Assembly (NCBI GenBank): GCA_010645155.1
Contig: CM021318.1
Span: 4,913,463-4,977,462 of the forward strand
DNA length: 64,000 nt
From: Tigriopus japonicus
Lineage: Eukaryota; Arthropoda; Copepoda; Harpacticoida; Harpacticidae
Direction of reading: 5' to 3'
The stretch's first letter is position 1. Each line of letters opens with the position of its first letter. Position numbers and translations under genes: made by a program. The notes beneath the pieces are model-generated. The model saw only the letters and a list, made by a program, of their open reading frames with translations. It was not told the origin of the DNA and did not search any database. This document shows, piece by piece, positions 23,960 through 33,347 of the stretch.

Positions 23960-25372
23960 ATGTCTTCCATGGTGAATGGTTCTCACGACTGGCCCCAAAA
24001 TGTGGGGATCATTAACATGGAAATCTACTTCCCCTCTGCTTTTGTGGAACAATCGGAGTTGGAAACTTACGATGGCGTTTCTGCTGGAAAGTACACCATT
24101 GGTTTGGGTCAGACCCGAATGGGTTTTTGCTCAGACAACGAGGATGTCAACTCCTTATCCCTAACGGCAGTGAGTCGCCTAGTGAAAAAATCGGGTATCT
24201 CCTATGGAGACATTGGTCGTCTGGAAGTTGGAACGGAGACCATCGTGGACAAGTCCAAGAGCGTTAAGTCGGTCCTCATGAAACTATTCGAAGAATCTGG
24301 TAACTCGGACGTGGAGGGGGTGGACAACACCAATGCTTGTTATGGAGGCACTGCAGCCCTCTTCAATTGTGTCTCGTGGATTGAGTCCTCGTATTGGGAT
24401 GGTCGTTATGCCATTGCGGTTTGTGCGGATATTGCTGTGTACGCCAAGGGCTCTGCCCGACCCACGGGTGGAGCTGGGGCTGTGGCCATGCTCATAGGCA
24501 AGAATGCAGCCCTGATCTTGGATCGAGGCCTCCGAGCTACCCATGTTCAGCATGTGTACGACTTCTACAAGCCGGATATGTCCTCTGAGTATCCATTGGT
24601 GGATGGGCCTCTCTCTATTCAATGCTACCTCGCCGCACTAGACAAGTGCTACCAATTGTTCTGCCAAAAGGCATTGAAGAAGAAGAATATGTCATGTGAT
24701 TTGAGCACTTTCGACGCAGTCCTGTTTCACACGCCCTTCTGCAAGCTGGTTCAGAAGTCCATGGCTCGCCTAGCACTCAATGACTTTGTAAAAACATCCA
24801 AAGAGGAACGATTGGCCAAGTTCCCCGGAATGGACAAGTTCTTGGAGGTGGAACTCGAAAAGTCGTATTTCGACAAGGAAGTTGAAAAGGCTTTTTTGAC
24901 CTTCAGCAAGGATTTGTTTGAGGCCAAGACCAAACCTAGCCTAAATGTGGCCACCAACGTGGGAAACATGTACACACCTTCACTGTATGGCGGCTTAGTC
25001 TCTTATCTCTGTTCTATCTCTCCTGAAGAATTGGCGGGCAAGCGGGTTGGGCTCTTTTCGTACGGATCCGGGCTGGTTTCCTCGTTCTTCTCCCTCAGAA
25101 TCTCATCTGATATCGCTCCAATGTCCCCGCTGTCCATGTTGAAGCGCTCCTTGAACGATGTCCAGTCCAGACTCGAATCTCGAACCAAGATTCCTCCACC
25201 GGACTTCGAGGCCATCATGCAACTTCGGGAGTCTGTCCACCACAAATCTCCCTACGTCCCCGTGGCCAAACCTGAGGATTTGTTCCCTGGAACCTGGTTC
25301 TTAGCCAGCGTGGATGAGAAGCATCGTCGTCACTACGAACTGGCAAAGCCGATGCAAAATGGACATGCTTAA
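23960..25372 (+). CDS. HMGCS1: Hydroxymethylglutaryl-CoA synthase, cytosolic type (470 aa)
   Basis: This enzyme condenses acetyl-CoA with acetoacetyl-CoA to HMG-CoA, the committed step before HMG-CoA reductase in the mevalonate pathway. In arthropods the pathway feeds farnesyl and methyl-farnesoate products rather than sterols. The catalytic triad is visible: Glu93 in GTETIVDKS, the acyl-accepting Cys127 in NTNACYGG, and His257 in [20 protein letters not shown] and GLFSYGSGL are further family motifs. Length and lack of a mitochondrial presequence fit the cytosolic form. The coding region has no intron, but an acceptor at 23920 shows a 5' UTR intron. The frame is open back to that acceptor, so an N-terminal extension supplied by an upstream exon cannot be excluded. 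ATG at 23960 is the first in-frame ATG. Confidence 0.96.
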   Translation: MSSMVNGSHDWPQNVGIINMEIYFPSAFVEQSELETYDGVSAGKYTIGLGQTRMGFCSDNEDVNSLSLTAVSRLVKKSGISYGDIGRLEVGTETIVDKSKSVKSVLMKLFEESGNSDVEGVDNTNACYGGTAALFNCVSWIESSYWDGRYAIAVCADIAVYAKGSARPTGGAGAVAMLIGKNAALILDRGLRATHVQHVYDFYKPDMSSEYPLVDGPLSIQCYLAALDKCYQLFCQKALKKKNMSCDLSTFDAVLFHTPFCKLVQKSMARLALNDFVKTSKEERLAKFPGMDKFLEVELEKSYFDKEVEKAFLTFSKDLFEAKTKPSLNVATNVGNMYTPSLYGGLVSYLCSISPEELAGKRVGLFSYGSGLVSSFFSLRISSDIAPMSPLSMLKRSLNDVQSRLESRTKIPPPDFEAIMQLRESVHHKSPYVPVAKPEDLFPGTWFLASVDEKHRRHYELAKPMQNGHA

Positions 25373-25789
25373 ACTTATCAGCTAAAGAACACCGGCATAT
25401 TCACTCATCGCAGTGACAGCGTACAATTTTTTGTACCCCACCTAACCAGCATAAGCAGCAACAACAACAAGAGTACCACTATATTTCTTGATGTTGCCGT
25501 TATTCTTAGTTTCAAGATCAAAAAGTGCCTTAATGAGAAGTCTTCCATCCTCTACGTGCTGCGCTGCAAACCAACCTATCCCAAACCAGCAACTGCAATG
25601 ACATCTTTTTCCTGTTTTTAAGCACGTAAAGCTGATACTTGTGTTGCTTTTGATGTTATCATAGTAGTATTGAATTGATATATTTTAATTTGATTTCTTG
25701 TAGTTTACCTCCCACACACACTCATTGCTGATGATGACGTTTACTCAATTCAAATCATTACACACCCCCAACTCGTTATAACATAGAAA

Positions 25790-25795
25790 ATAAAT
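25790..25795 (+). terminator. Polyadenylation signal for HMG-CoA synthase
   Basis: AATAAA lies about 420 bases after the stop codon, in AT-rich sequence with GT/T-rich DNA shortly downstream. It is the first clear canonical hexamer on the strand. Confidence 0.6.
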
Positions 25796-25936
25796 GATTT
25801 TTAAACATCCAGTGTCAAGCAGCAACTTAGTGTAAAATTAGTTCAAACACAATTTTTATTGCATTTGTTTCGACACATGTCTAAAAAATAGAATAAAAAG
25901 GTGACAAACATATATCGGCTGAAGAATTGGTGAGCG

Positions 25937-26300
25937 TTAATAGTGGGTATGGGCAAAAAGTGCAAATACAGGAGGGATGAGCAATAAGCGCATATACGAG
26001 CGAGTACAATAGACATGGGCAAAAAGCCCATATACAGTAGGGATGGGCAAAAAAGCACATATACAATAAGGATGGGCAAAGAGTTTCAATACAGTAGGGA
26101 TAAATAAAAAGTGCATATAAAGTAGGGATGGACAAAAAGCGCATATACAGTAGACATGGGAGAAAAGTGCATAAGTAGCAGGAATGGGCAGAACGCGTAT
26201 TTAGAGTAGAAATGGGAAGAAAGCACATAAACAGTAGGGATGGACAAAAAGCAAATAAACAGTAAGGATGAGTGGGATGAGTAAGAACAGTAAGGATAAG
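25937..26300 (+). repeat. Degenerate minisatellite, about 12 units of 28-30 bp
   Basis: The unit approximates GTAGGGATGGGCAAAAAG followed by YGCATATACA. The copies are diverged from each other. The reverse strand reads as an open frame with recurring CPSLLYM and FLPI motifs, an artefact of the repeat. The unit core TAGGGATGGGCAAAAAGTGC is nearly the terminal sequence of the hAT-type element at 20708-21541. Confidence 0.9.
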
Positions 26301-28209
26301 AGTAGGTCTAAAAGCTAGTACTTGAAACTTACAATAACATTGTAATATGTCAAATTGATGATATTTCAAAATCTTAACATCAAATTTTAATGGAATCTTT
26401 ATAATTTTCACCTAATGGCCGGTTATTTTAAAGCCCTGGGGTGGGATGAGAGCCATTCAAACTTAGTAATATGGCTTTACTATTTTCCAACTTTTGTCAG
26501 TGTTTAGGACACATGTAAAACAATTTGTGTGGTCTACTTATTGGCAAAAGACTTTACAACCTATGATCCTATAAAGATGTTTCAAATGAACAAACTTGAC
26601 TTAAAATTCACATTGGAACATGCTTCTAATGGGTAGTTATAGTGCAGAGGGCAAACTTGTCTAGAAATGCATTCCCCAATAAATTATAAGTACATTGTTG
26701 CAAGTGCTTGATTGGTTCAAACTATCATAAGTACATAGTCTTTGAATTGACTATTGAGATTTAAGACATGTTAAGTGAATCTTTAAAATATTAAATGATG
26801 CTTAACTTCATGTGCTTATACTCCCATGAAGATAATTCTTTTATCTCTCCAACACTGTCATTTCTAAAAATGGGTTTATTACATGGTAATCTCATAACAG
26901 GTTAGTAAGATTTTGTTTTCTTTGCCTGCCAATACAAAACATTGGAGAAAATTTGCTTGGAAACGTGTTTTGGAAAGTAATTTAAGTACATGTTGAAATG
27001 TTTGATTTGGAATTGCATATCAATCAAATTACTTTTCTTTGATTTCAGTCAAATTAATGAAATGCATTCAAACTCAAAATTGGCTTTCCATTAAATTCCA
27101 AAAAAATGTTAGACATAGAGCACAATTAATGGCAATTTGATATCAATCAGATTATTTTTCCTAATTTCAGTTACATTAATAACACTTCATTTAAACTCAA
27201 GACACATTTTCCAATAAATTCATTGTTTGAATCAAATTTATCATTTCTATTTTGCAATTTAATTCATCCTCTACCACAACACTTATTTTGACACTATGTG
27301 AAGTTCAGAGCTGATTTTTTAGTTTGGATTGCCTTAACCTTTCATGCCTCTAATGCTAAAGGATAGCACTTTCCTTAAAGGCATGAAAAAATCACTTACA
27401 GCTTTCAGACACTTGAGCATGCTCCTTAAACTTGCACACAATCAGAAACACATTTTGATATCACAACTTTAGAAAAGGTCTTAGGTGTGCTCATGAAAGA
27501 GATCACTTCCTTGATGTGTTTAGTTACTTATGTGACATTTTTCTTCATAACTTTACTTTTCATTGGAATCTAAGAACCAATGGATCCGAGAATAAGTAGG
27601 TCTTCATCATGGAAGGTCAAGTATTGAAGTAACAACTATTTTCCAAACAATTAGACTATTGGAAACGTTAAGAATTAGATGTTCCCAACTTAGGGGGACT
27701 TAATTAGTCACTGCTTGGGAAACTGATCAATCAAGAAGTATTTCAAATTTAACAACAATTTCAAGCCTTAGTGTTTTTCACATTGGTAGTATTACACTGT
27801 CCCACTTAGTTCTTAGATCATTCTTTTCAAAAGTGAGACTTTTCAAATGTTTTGAAAATTGTGGTCAGTCCTCTCTCTGTTAAGCTCTGTGGTTTGGACT
27901 ATAGCATAAATATTCTCCCCTTGTGTCTTCAATTCAAAAGAGAAAAAACAAATCCTTACCAAGAAAGAATTTAAAGAGCAAACCCTCTAAGAATGGAAAA
28001 GTATCACAATCAGGAGTCATTTGAAGCACTGACTTACACTTCACCAAAACAATTCTTGAGATTCTTTTAAAACCACCAATCCTGCAATTTTAAAATTAAC
28101 TTGATGCTTGAAAATCCTTGGACATAGGCACTTTTGTGAATCAAGATGTTATATTCCTTGCAATTGAAGTTTTTAATTAAGCCACATAAAATTAGAAAGA
28201 GACACCATA
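26301..28209. other. AT-rich intergenic DNA with a degenerate duplication
   Basis: No gene is seen. Segments at about 27012-27100 and 27133-27215 are a diverged direct duplication; both contain ATATCAATCA, GATTTCAGT/ATTTCAGT, CATTTAAACTC-like and CAATAAATTC-like blocks in order. A short hairpin (TTCATGCCT...AGGCATGAA) lies near 27342-27387. Confidence 0.45.
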
Positions 28210-28335
28210 GCAGCTATTTTCGTGCCATTATCCGCTTCTCCGTCTTGCTGTTAGTCCCTTTCCGCTTCTCCGTTTGCTATTTTCGTGCCCTTCAATGCGG
28301 TGAAGCGGTCGAGAATTGGTCCGTTTATGAGCTTG
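28210..28335 (+). repeat. Dispersed repeat, copy flanking the foldback element (left)
   Basis: It shares with 30090-30212 the order CCGCTTCTCCGT, TTGCTATTTTCGTGCCC, CAATGC and TTTATC/TTTATG blocks, roughly three-quarters identical by eye. The 28338 element inserted at the end of this copy. Confidence 0.65.
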
Positions 28336-28337
28336 AC

Positions 28338-29757
28338 TAGAGCGCTATAATAAAAGAGTACGCGCATGTGCCATTTTGGACCCAAGACGTGGTTCCATTG
28401 TACTGTGGTTCTTGGGTTCGACCTGTTTGAGGCAACTTTACCTATGCACTATTTACTACCAAATTGACGCTCATGATCTCAGCTTACCTTTGAAAGCATA
28501 ATGTTTGACCTTAATAGCCTTTGAAGGCCAAGGCTGGCCAAAACCGTGGGTGCCCAAAGATAACCTTCTCATTCTCCTTAAACCTCGATTCGCGTTCAAG
28601 CCCAGTGTTGCTAAGAATTGACTCGGTAATGTCAGCTCTTGATGAATCTCCACGCTGATTTGCATTGAGTTTCTTACTTTTTCGGAAAACTTAATCCAAC
28701 TAGATATGAAATTGATTGGCGAATATTAAGAACGTCAATTGAAGCCATTAGAGTATTTTCCTTGTGCACATTATTACATTGTCATGTGAAATGACTTTTT
28801 TGTTGAACAATTATCTGGCAGCCCTGTTGAAGTTGCGCATTCGTAGCAGTCGTCAGGCTGACAGTGCTACAGACTGTTATGCCTAACTTTGTAAAAAGTT
28901 TTGATATTTTGTACTCATAATATATATGACAGAAGCTATTTAAGTAAGTTTTTGCAATGAGGCATGCAGGGGGAGGTTTAAGTGATCTCTTCAAAAATCT
29001 TATCGCGGGCGGATGAAAGAAGAGAAAAGGCTTGTTCGTCAATGTAAGATTTTGGTCAGTGCAAGGGTTTTCGCGTTTCACAGACCGCCCTTATGACTTA
29101 GATGCTTCAAAAAATGTCTAGTTGCAAGTTTGGACATTTTGACTCTCGGTTTTGTAAGAATTTGCAAAACTATTCTTTTGATTAAAAAATGGCAAGCACT
29201 TAAAAAAGACCTTTGATATTGAAGAGAAACACGTACAAAACGCGGCATTTTGTTTGGTACCTTGATGGTTTTGGAGCCTTACAATACAAATCAGTGCTTA
29301 TAACATCACTTACACTTGTGCTTACCCAAAAAAGTGGCTTTTGTTGAGAATTTTCTCATGCAAGAATGAGCAAATAAAGTGTGCATTTTTTTCCAAAATC
29401 CTAACCAAAGGTGTGCAAACTTGCAATTGGACATTTTTCATGGCATCTAATTCACAAGGGCGGTCTGTAAATTTCGAAAACCTTAAACTGCCCAAATTCT
29501 CACGAGCCACCCACTGTTGCCAAAAAAGCCTTTTCTCTTCTTTCATCCGCCCGCGATAAGATTTTTGAAGAGATCACTCAAACCTCCCCCTGCATTTCTC
29601 ATTCACCTATCAATTTTTTACTTTGTCACTAATTATTACATAAAACTAAAGAAGCTCATTCGCCTTAACAAGTCAAACCCAAGAACCACAGTACAATGGA
29701 GCCGACGTCTTGGGACCAAAATGGCACATGCGCGTACTCTTTTATAATAGCGCTCTA
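28338..29757. mobile_element. Foldback-like hAT-type element with 8-bp TSD (1420 bp)
   Basis: AGCTTGAC at 28330-28337 is repeated exactly at 29758-29765. Terminal inverted repeats of about 84 bp begin TAGAGCGCTAT and differ at few positions. They include GAGTACGCGCATGTGCC and the GTACTGTGGTTCTTGGG block. A second inverted pair lies inside: about 28965-29160 against 29400-29605, sharing TCTTATCGCGGGCGGATG. The left arm carries about 540 bp that has no counterpart in the right arm. A 75-codon minus-strand frame (29322-29546) remains in the right arm but I see no transposase signature. An 8-bp duplication fits hAT; P-like elements also make 8 bp. Confidence 0.85.
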
Positions 29758-30089
29758 AGCTTGACCAAAGAACTAGTGATGTGACTTGGGCAAGCTTTTT
29801 TTCGTGACATCGTACACTGGGGTCGCCAATTTACCTTCAGTGAAATGGTATTCCCTTCTGCCTTATCAGTTATCATCTTCATAAACCGGTGTTTCATTAA
29901 GAAGCACTGAAACGCGCCCCTGACTTTTGTAACTTTGGATCAGGGTTGCAAATTAACCTCAAATTTGTGTTTGCTTGAGTGAGTTAGCAAAGCACAAAAT
30001 CTCCATTAGGTGACCCTACCTTGCAACCACCCATGAAAAAAATTGCCCAAGCCCAGATTTCACATCACTAAAAAGAACTTGTTCTTATC

Positions 30090-30212
30090 AGCTGATGTTT
30101 TCGTGCTTTTGACCGCTTCTCCGTTTTTGCTTGTCCCTATCCGCTTTTCCCTTTGCTATTTTCGTGCCCTCCAATGCCGTGGAGAGTTCCAAAATTTGTG
30201 CATTTATCTGCC
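30090..30212 (+). repeat. Dispersed repeat, copy right of the foldback element
   Basis: Partner of 28210-28335, in the same orientation and with the same block order. It is preceded by AAGAACTTGTTCTTATC and followed by AAGAACAAGCAAATGTTTG, giving short near-palindromes at both edges. Confidence 0.6.
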
Positions 30213-31235
30213 TGCGAAAAGAACAAGCAAATGTTTGTTCTTATCGAACCTGATTCGTTGAGCCTTGTTTCCCTATTGTTGTGATTGGCGAACTATGAAT
30301 GGTTTGTTAAAAGAATCCTGCAATTTTCCGTACAAATTCTGTAGAGGGAATTTGAGCACCGAACACCTTGCTTTCCTTTCGGGAATAGCAAAAACAAGTT
30401 CTGACACCTCCAATTCAAAGTTCAAGACCTTTCTAAATGCCACAATATTCCATCCAACAATAATCATCAACCAATTTTCAACCAACATGCTAGCTAACAA
30501 CACTATAGTAAAGTAACATGATTGTAAAGAGTTATACTTTTTAATATGGAAGGAGCGCGGAAACAAACAAAAATGCAACACATGATGTTTTCTAGACGAA
30601 AATATTATTTCTTGCTCTTCTTGAAATTTCTTGACACAGGAATCCTTTCCTGCTCATTTTAATTGTCCAATGAAGTTGACACGTGTATGTTTCAAGGATT
30701 GAGATTAGATTCCATCTTTACAACAGTTTCTGTAATATTGATGTAAGATGTTATGAATTATCTTCTTCTCCAAAGCTCAATTTAGCCAGGCACCTCCTTT
30801 TGCGGCAGCCTGAACAACAATGCCCTCTATGCCGTCAATGTCGGCGTCGACACCAGCAGTGTCGGTATCAAGTTTGCCGGCGTCTCCCACCCCTTAACTA
30901 TCGTGAATATGATAGTCATTGGATTATTTTCATCACTAAGGACATTGCAACATTTTCTACGTGTTATCAAACGTTGCAACTAGTCGGCCAGGCAATCAAC
31001 CCACGATGGGTCCGACGATGCAGGGTTTCGGCTGATATTTTTCACCGTTTATTTTGATTTATCTCTATTTTTCTAGTTAGGAGGCAAGGAGTTTCCAAAT
31101 TCTATTTGGAATTCTAAGGTTCTCAATTGATCCACTAGCTCTGAAGAAACTTAGCCCCCTCAATCAAAAGTATAAAAATCAACTAGCTGCCAACTCTTTC
31201 CCACATAAAATTAGACAAGCGTTCCAAACTCCACG
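30213..31235. other. Intergenic, no supported gene
   Basis: The only protein-like stretch is on the minus strand at about 30786-30890. A 36-codon frame rich in Asp/Gly/Ala ends in a stop there, but it has no convincing acceptor or partner exon. Confidence 0.35.
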
Positions 31236-31241
31236 TTTATT
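31236..31241 (-). terminator. Polyadenylation signal for RpL15
   Basis: AATAAA on the minus strand, about 100 bases after the RpL15 stop codon. Confidence 0.6.
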
Positions 31242-31338
31242 ATTAATGTTAACATCCTTCCCAAAGGTTTGACGGGACTTGGATGACGGGGAAAATCGCA
31301 ACCTCCGACAGTTGTTAATAACCCGGAGTATCCGCAAG

Positions 31339-32321
31339 TTAACGTTTGCGGTGCATCTTGTAGGAGTTGCGTCGCAACCAACAGGCCCGACGAGAACCAC
31401 CCTTGGTTTGGTTGAATTTGCGCCCATGGCCCAATCCTCGGGATCGTTTACCAGCGGCGGTCAAACCGCGGAGCTCTCTGTGCTTCATCACGGGTCGGAT
31501 AATCCAGTTGATTTTGGGATCCCGGCGAATGGCCTTGTGGGCGGGATCAATCATGATGACCTCATAGTACTTATAGGTCGAATCCTGACCCACCCAATAC
31601 GAGCTGAGCACTCTCAAACCTTTCAATCTGCGACCCACACGCTCCTAAAAATCAAAGATGCCTCGTTAAACATTGTTCTCCAAGATAATGTATCAATTGA
31701 TCTATCAAATGCTTTTCAGACTTCTAAGGAAGGTATTGTGCAATCATCGATTTCATGCTACAAGGTTTTTTATCATCAGATTCTGAAAAACTCGGTCCAT
31801 CGTGACCGTGAAAAATTACCTCAGCAATGGATTGCAAGTTCCTCTCGGGCTTTTGTTGCTTGACGGCACCGGAAGTCTTAGGTTTACCATAAGGACATCC
31901 CTTGGCCACGGGACGTTTACGTCCACCCCGACGCATGGCAATGCGGTAAATCACATAACCTGTAAGATAATCAACCCCAAATCTGAATCCCACGTGTCAT
32001 TCAATCCCCAATACATATATTTAATACAGTATGTATCAGTCAAATGGTGTATGAGAGCGATTTATCAGCACGGTTTTCTAAGCGTGGTGCATGGAACATT
32101 CATCATTGAAAAGGTAAAACTCCAAGACAAATTCGTGATATTCTTATACCTTGCTTGTTCTTGTAGCCCAATCGTCTGGCCTTATCGGGACGAGTGGAGC
32201 GGGGAGCTCGGTGAACCTTGGTCAATTGGCGGTATTGCCAACAACGGACACGGAGAAGGTATCGAAGCACATCGCTTTGCTTCTTGCGGTACAGCTCCGA
32301 CATGTACTTGTAGGCTCCCAT
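31339..32321 (-). CDS. RpL15: 60S ribosomal protein L15 (205 aa)
   Basis: Minus-strand CDS join(32321..32150,31959..31820,31644..31339), all GT-AG and phase-consistent. The product starts [18 protein letters not shown], contains [20 protein letters not shown] and [18 protein letters not shown], and ends NSYKMHRKR. This is the full eL15 family length (about 204 aa) with strong conservation. It is a structural protein of the large ribosomal subunit. Both coding introns are short (190 and 175 bp). A third intron lies in the 5' UTR, ending one base before the ATG. Confidence 0.98.
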
Positions 32322-32398
32322 GCTGAAATTAAATGGAATTGATAGTAAGAAATGATCGAACAAGTGAAGAAATGTTGGAGAGTAAAGTTGGCTCTTAC

Positions 32399-32428
32399 TT
32401 GCTCGTTTGCCTTCACGGCCGGAAAAGG
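32399..32428 (-). promoter_or_regulatory. RpL15 noncoding first exon with 5' TOP motif
   Basis: On the minus strand CCTTTTCCGG starts a 30-base exon that ends GAGCAA before a GTAAGAG donor. The matching acceptor, TTAATTTCAG, lies just before the ATG. A C followed by a pyrimidine tract at the cap site is the TOP element used for translational control of ribosomal protein mRNAs, so transcription probably starts near 32428. Confidence 0.7.
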
Positions 32429-33347
32429 TGGAAGATGAAGTAGGAAATAGAAACGTACAGCTGATTAAGGGCATAGAAGTGAAATCGTATAAAATGATGA
32501 TTGTTCCAGCATAAGAGCGAGAAAAAAATTAAAAGAGTATTTTTATAAGGATGTTGATATTATTCAATCCATAAATACATGGTTTTAATATGGTTTAACT
32601 CAAAAGTTTGATTTTTGGGTTTTCAGATTTCCGGGCAATAACTTCGACACGTTTTCAACGATGAATTAATTGATCGGAGATCTGAATTCAAGGACTCACG
32701 CAACCTTTGTTTTATGAACAAAAATCATTTGATTTTGTGGCAAATTATTTAAGAGCAATTATTCCAACTACCTGCATTGGCACTTTGCCAATTTTCTCTT
32801 ACTAATCTACTTTCATCTTTATTTTTAAAATCTCAAAACATTTTTTATCCTTGTAGCATCCGACCAAATTGTAAATTTCTTTAAAACATAGTTTATTTTT
32901 CTAAATCCAAACAGAAGTCTAAAAACTCGAAGCGACTAACGATCTCACTGCAAGAGAGAGATCCAGGGTGTTCCTTCGTTTTTCGTGGCCTTGATGAGCA
33001 GGGGTCCCAGAGGGCGCCACGAGTAATCGGTGCTCTTCTCTTCGCTTTTTGGGACGTCTCTGTTTTGATGGCACAGCAGGACTTGTACAACTACACTACA
33101 AGCACTACAACAACAACAACTCCATACAAACTTATCCTTCCTTTCTTCGTTCTTACTGTTTTGTAGCGGCGCCCCAAGTTGTAGTGAAATTTGAAGATGG
33201 AAATCTGACGTACTGAAGGACCTTTTTGAAGGGGTCTTGGGGTAAATTTGAAATGACAAGTTCTAGCGCAAGCCACACTTGATAGCTAATTGACAAGTTG
33301 CACTTGTGACACGAGAAGCTCCGTAGCCAAATTTCCAACTTCGCACC
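32429..33347. other. Divergent intergenic region between RpL15 and the Patched-domain gene
   Basis: About 0.9 kb separates the inferred RpL15 start from the plus-strand ATG at 33348. The right part (about 32930-33347) is likely 5' UTR or promoter of the Patched-domain gene. It contains ACAACAACAAC and several minus-strand frames without family signal. Confidence 0.4.

Noticed and set aside
25881..26411. 176-codon minus-strand frame with repeated CPSLLYM motifs
   Set aside because: It is the complement of the TAGGGATGGGCAAAAAG minisatellite; the periodic protein is a by-product of the DNA repeat.
30786..30890. Asp/Gly-rich 36-codon minus-strand tail
   Set aside because: Reads protein-like but is preceded by an in-frame stop and only a weak acceptor; no partner exon found.
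31279..31863. 194-codon plus-strand frame
   Set aside because: Antisense to RpL15 exon 3 and its intron; RpL15 explains the coding signal.
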